Below are positions 55,043-63,406 of a DNA stretch of 64,000 nucleotides, piece by piece. Position numbers and translations under genes: made by a program. Numbering within the stretch: the stretch's first letter is position 1; the number at the start of each line of letters is the position of its first letter. The stretch is from Marinimicrobium agarilyticum DSM 16975 (GTDB lineage: Bacteria; Pseudomonadota; Gammaproteobacteria; Pseudomonadales; Cellvibrionaceae): the NCBI RefSeq assembly GCF_000423345.1, contig NZ_AUHU01000003.1, positions 62,001 through 126,000 of the forward strand, given 5' to 3'. The notes beneath the pieces are model-generated. The model did not search any database, was not told the DNA's origin, and saw only the letters and a program-made list of their open reading frames with translations.

Positions 55043-56056
55043 GTGAGTATGAGCGCAAAGGCATTGGTAAAGCGAGCTCTCAAACCGCTGTTGATTTCAG
55101 TGGCGGGTCGTTTTGGCCCACACCGCAGGGCCGCCTCTGAGCCCCGACTGTGGATTTTGATGTACCACCGAATTCTGCCGGAGTCAGACCCTCGCTACCA
55201 CCAGGAAGAGCCGGGCATGCGGGTAACGCCCGAGAGTTTCGAGATGCACCTGCGTGAGCTCAAGCGTCATTTTGAGCTGGTTTCGCTGGGTGACTGGGTG
55301 AAGGCTCAAGAGTCGGGAGCTGTGCTGCCCCGCCAAGCCTGTGCCGTCACGTTTGATGATGGCTGGCGGGATAACTTTGAGTACGCCTTACCGCTGCTCA
55401 AAAAGCACCAGGTTCCGGCCACACTGTTTGCCGTCGCCGAGAAGATTGGTACGGACTTTCAATTCTGGCCCAACGTGGTGGCTGCCCTTATGTTAAGTGG
55501 TGCCGGCCCCACGCTGGCGAAGCATCCGGTGCTGGGCGTGGCGGGCATGGTGGCGGTGAAGCCAACGCCGGAGCAAGTGGCTGCCTGCATCAAGCAGCTC
55601 AAAGCCTACACGGATCTAGAGCTCTTTCAGGCGCTGGAGGAGCTGAAGTGGCGGGAGCTGCTGTCAGAGCCGATGAAGCCAGCGCTGATGGATTGGCCAC
55701 AGCTTCGGGAGATGCAGGCCTCCGGCCTGGTTGAGATCGGGTCTCATACCTGTACGCACCAACGCCTGAACAGAGCTCTACCCGAATCTGAACTGGAGCG
55801 AGAGATTGTAGAAAGCCGCTCGCGGCTGGAACGGGAACTTGAGCACCCCATCAACTTGTTCTGCTTTCCGAATGGAGACTATAGTGCCGAGGCATTGTCG
55901 CTGGTGAAGCGCTACTACAAGGCTGCGGTGACCACCCAAAAGGGTATCAATGATGCCGCTGATTGCTCCCTCCACGAGATGGTCCGCATCGGAATTCACA
56001 ACGATATTACGAGTACGCCTCAGCGTTTCAACGCTCGCTTGTCGGGGTGGGTGTAG
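55043..56056 (+). CDS. Polysaccharide deacetylase family protein
   Basis: A 337-residue NodB-fold enzyme: LWILMYHRI, AVTFDDGWRDNF (metal/catalytic Asp pair), EIGSHTCTHQRLN (two His of the metal triad) and FCFPNGDYS. No signal peptide, so probably cytosolic or peripherally attached through the basic N terminus. It begins immediately after the ATP-grasp stop (GTG at 55043; ATG at 55049 also possible) and is followed after three bases by a second deacetylase gene. Confidence 0.9.
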   Translation: MSMSAKALVKRALKPLLISVAGRFGPHRRAASEPRLWILMYHRILPESDPRYHQEEPGMRVTPESFEMHLRELKRHFELVSLGDWVKAQESGAVLPRQACAVTFDDGWRDNFEYALPLLKKHQVPATLFAVAEKIGTDFQFWPNVVAALMLSGAGPTLAKHPVLGVAGMVAVKPTPEQVAACIKQLKAYTDLELFQALEELKWRELLSEPMKPALMDWPQLREMQASGLVEIGSHTCTHQRLNRALPESELEREIVESRSRLERELEHPINLFCFPNGDYSAEALSLVKRYYKAAVTTQKGINDAADCSLHEMVRIGIHNDITSTPQRFNARLSGWV

Positions 56057-56059
56057 ATT

Positions 56060-57079
56060 ATGACGGAGGCGATGAGTCCTTTGTTGCGCAAGGCGATTGA
56101 GAGCCGCCGCCTACCTCGTTGGCTCTCATCAGTCGCCGGCCCTTATGCGGCGGTCTTCACGCTTCACCGCCCTCGCCCCGAGGATCGAATGTTCAATGGC
56201 GTTTCTGAGGCCTTGCTAAAGCAGTGTCTGGAGTACGCGCGTCAGCGGGGCTATGAGTTCGTTTCTATCGATGAGCTGGTTCGTCGCGCTCTCTCCGGGG
56301 TTGAAGCCCGGCATCCAATGCTTTGCCTTACGCTGGATGATGGCTATGCCGATCAGGTTACGCGGTTGGTCCCGATGCTGTTGGAATACGAGGCCAAGCC
56401 AACCTTGTTTGTGATTTCAGACTTTGCGGACGACCAGGACTGGCCCTGGGATGCTCAGCTGGCCTATGCCGTCAAAGCCTGCGAGGCGTCATCGGTGACT
56501 CTAGCGCTGGGGGAGCGACACCGTGTATTCGACCTGAACGGCAAACCGGACCGCATTTTTTGTCGACGTACCATCGTTCAGTACGCCAAAACGCTCGACT
56601 CTGCCCATTTGAGCGACTTTATTCTTCACGTGGCCGCCACTTGCCAGGTAACGATTCCCGAGCGGGCGCCGGAGGGTTATCGGCCTGCTACTTGGTCGAT
56701 GTTGCGGGAGTGGGAAGATAAGGGCTTGAAGATTGGCTCACACAACCGCTCCCACAACGTGTTGACGGCACTGGACCCCGAACGAGTTGGGGCAGAGCTG
56801 AAATACTCCTGGGAGCGTTTGAGCTCTGAGCTGGCGGCACCTTCAAAAACGTTTTGTTACCCCTCTGGAACGGCCAGGGACTTCTCAAAGACCCATGAGT
56901 CTCTGGTAAGGTCAGCGGGCTATGAAGCCGGGGTGACTACCCTTTCTCGTATTGCCTACTTTCGGGACATTCGCCGAAACCCGTATCGAATCTCCCGTAT
57001 TGGGTTCCCTGATACGGTTGCCCAGTTCGCTCGCTACGCCTCCTGGGTTGAGGCACTGCGCAGCAAACTTCCTTTTTAA
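56060..57079 (+). CDS. Second polysaccharide deacetylase family protein
   Basis: A 339-residue NodB-fold enzyme: YAAVFTLHRPRPED, MLCLTLDDGYADQV (Asp pair), KIGSHNRSHNVLT (His pair), FCYPSGTARDF. It is a clear relative of the preceding gene, but the two diverge throughout, so this is an old duplication or separate recruitment rather than a recent copy. Operon position implies they act on the same polysaccharide, perhaps on different residues. Confidence 0.9.
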   Translation: MTEAMSPLLRKAIESRRLPRWLSSVAGPYAAVFTLHRPRPEDRMFNGVSEALLKQCLEYARQRGYEFVSIDELVRRALSGVEARHPMLCLTLDDGYADQVTRLVPMLLEYEAKPTLFVISDFADDQDWPWDAQLAYAVKACEASSVTLALGERHRVFDLNGKPDRIFCRRTIVQYAKTLDSAHLSDFILHVAATCQVTIPERAPEGYRPATWSMLREWEDKGLKIGSHNRSHNVLTALDPERVGAELKYSWERLSSELAAPSKTFCYPSGTARDFSKTHESLVRSAGYEAGVTTLSRIAYFRDIRRNPYRISRIGFPDTVAQFARYASWVEALRSKLPF

Positions 57080-57105
57080 ACCGAGACCCGGCCGAAGGTG
57101 AGACC

Positions 57106-58524
57106 TTGAGTAACCCGAGAATGGACATCAAAGCCTTTCTTAAAGCACCGGAAAAGGAGCTGCTGGCACAGGGGGTGGACCCCGCCAGCGCCGATGCCCT
57201 TCCCCTCTTGGAGCTAGCTGCCGAAGTCCAAGCCGCGAGGCGCGAGCTTAAGCAGCAAAAAAACAGCAAAGCCAAAGTCGCCAGGGATTTCAAAGCCGTT
57301 GAAAAAGGCTCCAGTGAGCACCAGGCACTGATTGATGAAATGCAGGCCGTCTCCCAGGCGTTCAAGGAGGCTGAGGAGCAACTTAAGAACAGGGAACGAG
57401 TGCTGAGGGCTGCGCTAGCGGCGTTGGCCGCGCCCGAGGAGGCCAAAGAGCCACCGCTGTTCCGCATACCCAGCGATCAAGAAACGTCAGAGTCCTTCCA
57501 GGTGCGGGAGCTTACGGAGGGCGAGTATCCGGCGTGGTCGGATTACGTGCGTCAGTTACAGAGTGCCCCCAACTACTGCCTGCCGGAATGGGTGGGGATT
57601 ATTGAGCACGCCTTCTCTCACCCCACCCAGATATGGGCGGCGGTGACCGATGAGGGGAAAATACTAGGGGGCATCCCCCTAACGGTGTTTGATAGCCGCC
57701 TGTTCGGTCGCTTCGCGGTTTCCATGCCGTTTTTTAATTACGGTGGTTTGCTGACCGAATATCAGAATGTTGCCAAGGCGCTGATTAAACGCCTCCAGGC
57801 GGTACGTGAGCGGGAGGGGTGGCAGCACATCGAAATAAGAACCACCCAAGAGGGCTTGGACCTTCCAGTCACGAGTCGAAAGGTCTCGATGATTCTGCCG
57901 TTGCCGAAGAATGAGGTCCAACTGGATGAGCAGCTCGGCGCAAAAGTCCGGGCTCAATGCAAAAAGGCCGAGGCTTTCCGGCCGGCCGTGCGGTTTGGTG
58001 GACTGGAATTGTTGGACGACTTCTACCGCGTGTTCGCGATCAATATGCGTGACTTGGGAACGCCGGTTTACAGTAAAACCTGGTTCAAAGCCATTCTCTC
58101 CCACCCAAAAGTGGAGGCAAGCCTGGTCGTGGTGTACGTGAACGGCGAGGCCGTTTCCGCAGGGTTCCTGCTGGGGCATAACGGAATGTTGGAGATCCCC
58201 TGGGCGTCCACCGTCCGTTCGGCGAATGCGATGGACACCAATATGTGGATGTATCGGCAGATCCTGGATTACGCTGTGCAAGAGGAGTATGAGTTTTTTG
58301 ACTTTGGCCGCTCAACGGTGGATGCCGGCACGTACCGCTTTAAAAAACAGTGGGGTGCGAAACCCTACCCTCATCACTGGTATTACCTTCTTCCAGAAGG
58401 CCAAGAGCTTCCATCTATAAATCCGGACAATCCGAAATACAGAGCAGTGATAGCGGTTTGGAAACGCTTGCCGTTGTGGGTCACACAAATAGTAGGACCG
58501 CCTATCGTGAAAAATATCCCTTAA
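57106..58524 (+). CDS. FemAB family XrtA/PEP-CTERM-associated protein with coiled-coil N terminus
   Basis: A 472-residue protein whose C-terminal 340 residues have the FemAB/GNAT double fold. Phrases such as VSMPFFNYGGLL, KVRAQCKKAEAF and MWMYRQILDYAVQEEYEFFDFGRS are typical of the exosortase-associated FemAB group (TIGR03019 type). FemAB enzymes transfer amino acids from aminoacyl-tRNA to cell-wall or other acceptors; the substrate in PEP-CTERM systems is unknown. The first 115 residues are a charged coiled coil, resembling the tRNA-binding coiled-coil arms seen in Fem proteins and seryl-tRNA synthetase. The start is probably TTG at 57106, with a GAAGGTGAG ribosome-binding site. Confidence 0.85.
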   Translation: MSNPRMDIKAFLKAPEKELLAQGVDPASADALPLLELAAEVQAARRELKQQKNSKAKVARDFKAVEKGSSEHQALIDEMQAVSQAFKEAEEQLKNRERVLRAALAALAAPEEAKEPPLFRIPSDQETSESFQVRELTEGEYPAWSDYVRQLQSAPNYCLPEWVGIIEHAFSHPTQIWAAVTDEGKILGGIPLTVFDSRLFGRFAVSMPFFNYGGLLTEYQNVAKALIKRLQAVREREGWQHIEIRTTQEGLDLPVTSRKVSMILPLPKNEVQLDEQLGAKVRAQCKKAEAFRPAVRFGGLELLDDFYRVFAINMRDLGTPVYSKTWFKAILSHPKVEASLVVVYVNGEAVSAGFLLGHNGMLEIPWASTVRSANAMDTNMWMYRQILDYAVQEEYEFFDFGRSTVDAGTYRFKKQWGAKPYPHHWYYLLPEGQELPSINPDNPKYRAVIAVWKRLPLWVTQIVGPPIVKNIP

Positions 58525-58536
58525 AAAGACACTGGT

Positions 58537-59526
58537 TTAAGAGCTCCTCAGTCGGTACAAAGCTTTGAGGTGAGGTGACTTGGCTAAAGAAATAGTTTTA
58601 AAGAAGCAATGGGCGGTTGCTATTTTTGCTTTGTAATCCGTTGCTTTCCCGCTGCCGGCCATGAAGTCGTAGAAGTCGCTGTCGCGTTCAAAGGCTTGCT
58701 CTATCTTGTAGCCAAGGTGCAGTAGTCCAAGAGAAACATCGGAATCAAAAGTGTCATCAAAGCAGGATTGGAGGTTGTAGCATCTTCCGTTGGCTTGAAT
58801 ATCCAGGATAGCCGCCACGGGTTTGTCGTCAACTGATAGTAGCGACATATCAATGCTGCATCCTCGTTCGACTAAGGCCGTTAGAAGCAAGTCGATAAGA
58901 ACCTTGTTCTTCCCAGCATAGCAGGGCCTTCCCCAGCGTTGTTCGTGTAGGTTGTTGAAGGCGCTATAAAATCGTTCTCTCTCAGGCCAGCAATTTTCTA
59001 GGCTCACGGTCCCTTTTTGTTTTAGGCGCTTGCGCCGATTGTAAAGACTAAGTCGGGTCTTTCTCCCCAGTTGAGCCAAATAGTTGTCGAAGGAGCCATT
59101 GCGTAAGTCGACGGCGTATGCCGGTTCTCGCTCGGTCAGTCTAAGAGTTAGGTTTTTGCTTTTTGCGAACCCCTGGACTCGTCGCTCGTCCTCCGACGCT
59201 TCGAGAATGTCTGGTAATACCAGTTGATCCCACTTTGCTACTAAGGATGCGGATAGCGCATCGTCGGTGAGGCAGGTGTACTCCGCCCGAATGCTTCTTG
59301 TGGCTGGAGAGGTAGCGCCGATCAAAGTGGCGGAGCGAACGGGGATTATTCGTTTGAGCCATTGGCGATAGGTGTAGATGCCGGCGTCCGGGTGGAGCTG
59401 TATGTTGGGGTGGTCGCCGTAGGCTTTTAGCCAGGCGTCTTGCCAGGCCTCGGAGTAGAAGAGGCTGCGGCGGTGGTGGGGGGGGAAGAATTCTTCTGGG
59501 GGGAGGTCGTAGGGCATGGGAGGCAT
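58537..59526 (-). CDS. GNAT-type (BioF2/CelD-like) acyltransferase
   Basis: A 329-residue protein of the Acetyltransf_6 (BioF2-like/CelD) group, related in fold to FemAB. Visible: RRSLFYSEAWQDAWLKAYG near the start, LAQLGRKTRLSLYNRRKRL (characteristic basic motif), and FDSDVSLGLLHLGYKIEQAF followed by DFYDFMAGSGKATDYK. Members transfer acyl or aminoacyl groups in exopolysaccharide and cellulose systems. It converges with the FemAB gene, 12 bases apart, and lies just upstream of prsR's 3' end with a palindrome between. Confidence 0.85.
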   Translation of the reverse strand: MPPMPYDLPPEEFFPPHHRRSLFYSEAWQDAWLKAYGDHPNIQLHPDAGIYTYRQWLKRIIPVRSATLIGATSPATRSIRAEYTCLTDDALSASLVAKWDQLVLPDILEASEDERRVQGFAKSKNLTLRLTEREPAYAVDLRNGSFDNYLAQLGRKTRLSLYNRRKRLKQKGTVSLENCWPERERFYSAFNNLHEQRWGRPCYAGKNKVLIDLLLTALVERGCSIDMSLLSVDDKPVAAILDIQANGRCYNLQSCFDDTFDSDVSLGLLHLGYKIEQAFERDSDFYDFMAGSGKATDYKAKIATAHCFFKTISLAKSPHLKALYRLRSS

Positions 59527-59540
59527 TGTCCAAAAATGTT

Positions 59541-59567
59541 GGCAGGTGGCGCTTTCGCTTACCTGCC
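59541..59567. repeat. REP-like palindrome between the GNAT gene and prsR
   Basis: GGCAGGT (59541-59547) and ACCTGCC (59561-59567) pair perfectly, with an inner GCG/CGC around CTTT, followed by CTACG. The layout resembles repetitive extragenic palindromes mobilised by RAYT transposases. No second copy was noticed in this window. Confidence 0.5.
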
Positions 59568-59583
59568 CTACGTATGAAGATGT

Positions 59584-60957
59584 TTACGGTTGAGGTGCCT
59601 GGTTGCCCAGGGGGATGTCGTGCTTTTTGATCAGGTCGTAAAACGTTGGGCGGGTGATGCCCAGCAGTTTGGCGGCGGCTGATATGTTGTTGTCGGTCAT
59701 GGCGACGGCTCTCAGGATGGCGTGCTTTTCGGCTTCCTGGCGGACCTGGCGCAGGTTCAGGGACAGGTCTTTGCCGTCGGTGACCAGGCCCAGGTCATCC
59801 CGGGTGATGTATTTGCCATCGGCCATGATGACGGAGCGTTTGATTTTGTTTTCCATTTCCCGGATGTTGCCGGGCCAGCCGTAACATTCGATGGACTCGA
59901 CCGCGTCGGGCGTAAAGCCTTTGATTTTCTGGTCGTGCTCTTTGGCGAACTTGAGCATGAAATGGCGGGCGAGCAGGACCTTGTCCCCCTGGCGGCTGCG
60001 CAGTGGGGGAATTTCCACGATCATTTCACAGATGCGGTAGTAGAGGTCTTCCCGGAAGGTGCCTTCTTCGACCATTTCCTGCAGGTTTTTGTTGGTCGCG
60101 CAGATGACGCGAACATCCACCGGAATTTCCTCTCGCCCACCAACCCGCTCTATGACCCGCTCTTGCAGGAAGCGCAACAGCTTGGATTGCAGGTTGAGCG
60201 GCATATCGCCGATCTCGTCCAGGAAGAGGGTGCCGTCGTGGGCGGTTTCTACTTTGCCCAGGGTCTGTTTTCCCGCGCCGGTGAAGGCGCCTTTTTCGTA
60301 GCCAAAGAGTTCACTTTCGATCAGATTCTCGGGCACGGCGGCGCAATTGATGGCGATAAAACGTTTGTTGCGGCGCGGGCTCAACTGATGGATGGCTCTC
60401 GCCATGATCTCCTTACCGGTGCCACTTTCGCCCAGCAGGGTGCAGGTGACGTTGGTGGGGGAGATTTTCTCCAGCATGCGGCAGATTTTGAGCATCTGCG
60501 GGTCATTGGTGACCAGCCCTTCCAGCGGCGTTTGTTGCAGGCGCGCCAGGCGGCGGTTTTCTTCTTCAAGCTCGTAGATGTTGAAGGCGCGCTGGACGAT
60601 CAAGTCCAGAGTCTGGGGGTCGACGGGCTTTTCGTAGTAGTCGTAGGCACCCATGGCCACGGCGCGAATGGCATTGTCGTGATCGGTCTTACCGGTCATG
60701 ACAATAATTTTACTGGCGGGCGACATCCGCATGATGTCCTGGATGCATTTGAAGCCTTCGTCCACGCCGTCCTGGTCCGGGGGCAGGCCCAGGTCCTGGA
60801 TGATGACGGAGGCTTCATGCAGGCGCAGCGCGGCGATGGCGTCCTGGCGGTTTTCCGCGAAGACGGTTTCGAATTCGTCGAAGTGCCAGCGCAGCTGGCT
60901 TTGCAGGCCGCGGTCGTCTTCGATAATCAACAGGGTGCGCTTGTTGTTTTTACTCAT
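59584..60957 (-). CDS. prsR: PEP-CTERM-box response regulator PrsR (NtrC family, sigma-54 activator)
   Basis: A 457-residue regulator: receiver domain (phospho-acceptor Asp55 in VIIQDLGLPP), AAA+ domain with Walker A GESGTGKE, the sigma-54-contacting loop GAFTGA and arginine-finger region, then a C-terminal Fis-type helix-turn-helix (ISAAAKLLGITRPTFYDLIKKH). The receiver acidic pair EDD (13-15) and Lys are present, so phosphorylation control is intact. With PrsK it activates sigma-54 promoters of PEP-CTERM genes, here most likely the one at 32173. The stop of prsK lies 53 bases upstream. Confidence 0.95.
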   Translation of the reverse strand: MSKNNKRTLLIIEDDRGLQSQLRWHFDEFETVFAENRQDAIAALRLHEASVIIQDLGLPPDQDGVDEGFKCIQDIMRMSPASKIIVMTGKTDHDNAIRAVAMGAYDYYEKPVDPQTLDLIVQRAFNIYELEEENRRLARLQQTPLEGLVTNDPQMLKICRMLEKISPTNVTCTLLGESGTGKEIMARAIHQLSPRRNKRFIAINCAAVPENLIESELFGYEKGAFTGAGKQTLGKVETAHDGTLFLDEIGDMPLNLQSKLLRFLQERVIERVGGREEIPVDVRVICATNKNLQEMVEEGTFREDLYYRICEMIVEIPPLRSRQGDKVLLARHFMLKFAKEHDQKIKGFTPDAVESIECYGWPGNIREMENKIKRSVIMADGKYITRDDLGLVTDGKDLSLNLRQVRQEAEKHAILRAVAMTDNNISAAAKLLGITRPTFYDLIKKHDIPLGNQAPQP

Positions 60958-61010
60958 GGTATCGGTGCCTGACAGTACTTGTCCCGGTATTCATGTCGGA
61001 TGGCCGCCGG

Positions 61011-63053
61011 TCATTCGGGGCTGACGGGCATGGTCACCGTCACGGTGGTGCCCTCGCCGACGGCGCTGATCACATTCAATGTGCCGTTCAGTTCGTTAAT
61101 ATACTCGCGTGATAAGTACACGCCAATCCCCATGCCTTTCCCGGACTTGGTGGTTTCAAACGGTTTGAACAGCCGGTTGTGAATAAAGTCCCAGTCCATG
61201 CCGCTGCCGTTGTCTTCAATGGTGATGACGGCATCGCGCTGATCACACCGAAGTGTAACATGAACCCGCCCTTCGTCAGGGGTGGCTTCCAGGGCGTTTT
61301 TGATGAAGTGGGTGAAGGTCATCACCAGGCGCACTTCATCGGCTTCGATGAAGCGGTGCTCATCACTGACTTCCATGGTCAGCATGGGTTTTTGCCGCCA
61401 GCATTCGGCGACGGCTTTTTTTACAACATCGTTGATGGACAATCGGGTGACCAGGTCTTTGCCATCGGTGCGCAGCTTGCGCAAGAGGTTGTTCATACGG
61501 TCCACGGAGTTGCTGATGGTTTTAATGGCGTCGTCAATAAACTCCGGGTTGTCTTTGTGTTTTTCCGCGTTGCGCACCACCAGTGCCTGCTGGGCGATCA
61601 GGTTGTTGAGGTCATGGATGATGAACGCCACGAGCTTGTTGTAGGTATCGAACTGGCGCCCCTCGGCCAGTTGTTCAGCCTGCTGGTGGCGTTTGAGGTA
61701 GCTGGCGAGCTGACGGCCCATGGTTTTGAGCAGGTCCAGGTCCTCCCAGGTCAGGGAGGCGTCGGCCACCGGTTTGGTCAGCGCCATAAAACCCACCAGT
61801 TCTTCCCCCACAATAAAAGGAAAGAGCAGCCACAGGTCGGGAATGTTGTGTACCCAAGGCGGCAGGTATTCGTTGTACTGACTCAGGGCCTGGTCATCGC
61901 CGCTGTCGGGGAAGAAGACCCATTCGTTTTGCAGGAAGGTCTGGCAGAAGGGGCTGTCCACCGGCTCTTCCTGCAGGTCGATGTAGCTGGGCAGGCCGCT
62001 TTGATAGACCGGCTCGTAGTAACCCTGTTTGCGAATCCAGATGGCCCCGCCCGGCGTTTTGGTCACCGAGGCCACCGCAAAAAACGCCCGCTCGTTCGCT
62101 TCACTGGTTTCCGCCGGCTGGGCCAGGTAATTGATCAGACGCAGCCATTCGCTGCGATAGTCGTACTTGTGGCGAAAGAGGTGTTTGTTGACCAACACCG
62201 ACAGGCGCGAGCGGATGGAGGTGGAAATAAACACCGTGGTAATCAGCAATACCGCGCCGATCAGCACCAGGCTGTAAATCACCGTGCCCCAGTTGCCGCC
62301 GTACAGGCGCACATAGTAGCCGCCCAGCGCCAGAATGGTGATCAACACCCCGACCGCGATCAGCGAGGTGGTGTAAAAGGCGATGGGCCGGGAGAGGGTG
62401 AAGTTCGCCGGGCGGTCGGTGCGCTGGAGCAGCAATAGCCCGCCCATGGCCATAAACAGGCAGGTCGCGATCGAGACGGCGGCACGGGACTGCCACAGCA
62501 GCGGGTCGATCTGCTGGAAAATCAGCGCGTGGGTAAACAGGTAGATGTCGAACAGGAACAGCGCCGCCAGGTTCATGCACAGCAGCTTGATCTGCCGGTC
62601 GTTGCCCGCCGCGTAGCGGAACAGTTGCTCGACGCTGACCAGGCCGATGACCGCCAGAGACAGCGTGAGCCAGGCCTCGAACGAGAAAATCAGTTCCAGC
62701 CCCAGAACGGTGGCAATCAGCGAAAACAGGGTAACGGGCCAGCTGATGATGAACAGGACTTTCAGGCTGCGCGGCAGGCGGTGCTGGGCAGCGCTGGCTT
62801 TGAGCGCGAGGTAGACCGACAGGGTCCAGACACTGAAGTGCAGACACTCGAAAAAGAACGCCCATTCGACGGCGAACGTCTGATGGATGGTGGCAACGAT
62901 AATGAGCAGGTTGAGGGTGTGCACCGCTGCGGCCGGCGCAAAAATGGCGGTCTTCTGCTCTTTGAAAAACTGATAGACGTAGGTCAGCGTGAGTAATCCG
63001 GCCACCACGGCCGCGCTGATGTACGCCATCAATGTGACATTGTCGTATTCCAT
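61011..63053 (-). CDS. prsK: Membrane histidine kinase PrsK
   Basis: A 680-residue sensor kinase. About eight membrane helices occupy residues 10-300, then a GAF-like domain (about 330-470) and a transmitter domain. The H-box is AFIIHDLNNLIAQQ, the N-box HFIKNALEATP, the G1 box IEDNGSGMD and the G2 box KGMGIGVYLS. The multi-helix N terminus plus GAF is the PrsK (TIGR02916) layout. Start chosen at the ATG at 63053 (MEYDNVTLMAYISAAVV), where family similarity begins; AGGA lies 11 bases upstream. The signal sensed is unknown. Same transcription unit as prsR. Confidence 0.95.
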   Translation of the reverse strand: MEYDNVTLMAYISAAVVAGLLTLTYVYQFFKEQKTAIFAPAAAVHTLNLLIIVATIHQTFAVEWAFFFECLHFSVWTLSVYLALKASAAQHRLPRSLKVLFIISWPVTLFSLIATVLGLELIFSFEAWLTLSLAVIGLVSVEQLFRYAAGNDRQIKLLCMNLAALFLFDIYLFTHALIFQQIDPLLWQSRAAVSIATCLFMAMGGLLLLQRTDRPANFTLSRPIAFYTTSLIAVGVLITILALGGYYVRLYGGNWGTVIYSLVLIGAVLLITTVFISTSIRSRLSVLVNKHLFRHKYDYRSEWLRLINYLAQPAETSEANERAFFAVASVTKTPGGAIWIRKQGYYEPVYQSGLPSYIDLQEEPVDSPFCQTFLQNEWVFFPDSGDDQALSQYNEYLPPWVHNIPDLWLLFPFIVGEELVGFMALTKPVADASLTWEDLDLLKTMGRQLASYLKRHQQAEQLAEGRQFDTYNKLVAFIIHDLNNLIAQQALVVRNAEKHKDNPEFIDDAIKTISNSVDRMNNLLRKLRTDGKDLVTRLSINDVVKKAVAECWRQKPMLTMEVSDEHRFIEADEVRLVMTFTHFIKNALEATPDEGRVHVTLRCDQRDAVITIEDNGSGMDWDFIHNRLFKPFETTKSGKGMGIGVYLSREYINELNGTLNVISAVGEGTTVTVTMPVSPE

Positions 63054-63198
63054 GAACGTTCGGTCCTGCTTGGGGGATCCTGCCTTAGTGTCGTCGCCAG
63101 CATAGCATAGCCAGGGCCGTTTTCCGGTGCGGCTCCCCATGACGGATCGGATGATTTAAATGCCATTTTATAGTGGAAGCACACGTCAGATCCAGGGT

Positions 63199-63247
63199 GG
63201 TGCCAGTTTGGTGCGCACCGGCCCAGTGCATGCGCCAAGTTGGTGCG
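63199..63247 (+). promoter_or_regulatory. Two NtrC-like binding sites upstream of the ammonium transporter gene
   Basis: TGCGCCAAGTTGGTGCG (63231-63247) matches the NtrC consensus TGCACCA-N3-TGGTGCA with single changes in each arm. GGTGCCAGTTTGGTGCG (63199-63215) is a second, weaker match, overlapping the perfect palindrome GGTGCGCACC (63210-63219). Both sit about 100-150 bases before the predicted sigma-54 start, the normal enhancer position. The rest of 63054-63198 is the prsK promoter side and shows nothing further. Confidence 0.75.
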
Positions 63248-63321
63248 AAGTCGTTAAAGACGACCCTTCTGTAAGCTTCATTTATTCCCTAACTGATTGA
63301 TAAAAAACAATTTTATGTTGT

Positions 63322-63337
63322 TGGCCTGCTCTATGCA
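63322..63337 (+). promoter_or_regulatory. Sigma-54 promoter of the ammonium transporter gene
   Basis: TGGCCTGCTCTATGCA has GG (63323-63324) and GC (63335-63336) exactly 10 bases apart. Transcription would start near 63348, about 59 bases before the start codon. Confidence 0.7.
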
Positions 63338-63406
63338 CTGTTGAGGTTCAGGCCGGCAGTTTCAGCTGTTTTTTCAATTCAAATCCATAAAGACGGGGAA
63401 AATGCA

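Noticed and set aside
59722-62438. Long plus-strand open frames (416 and 419 codons) opposite prsR and prsK
   Set aside because: They mirror third-position G+C bias of the two well-supported minus-strand genes and show no domains.
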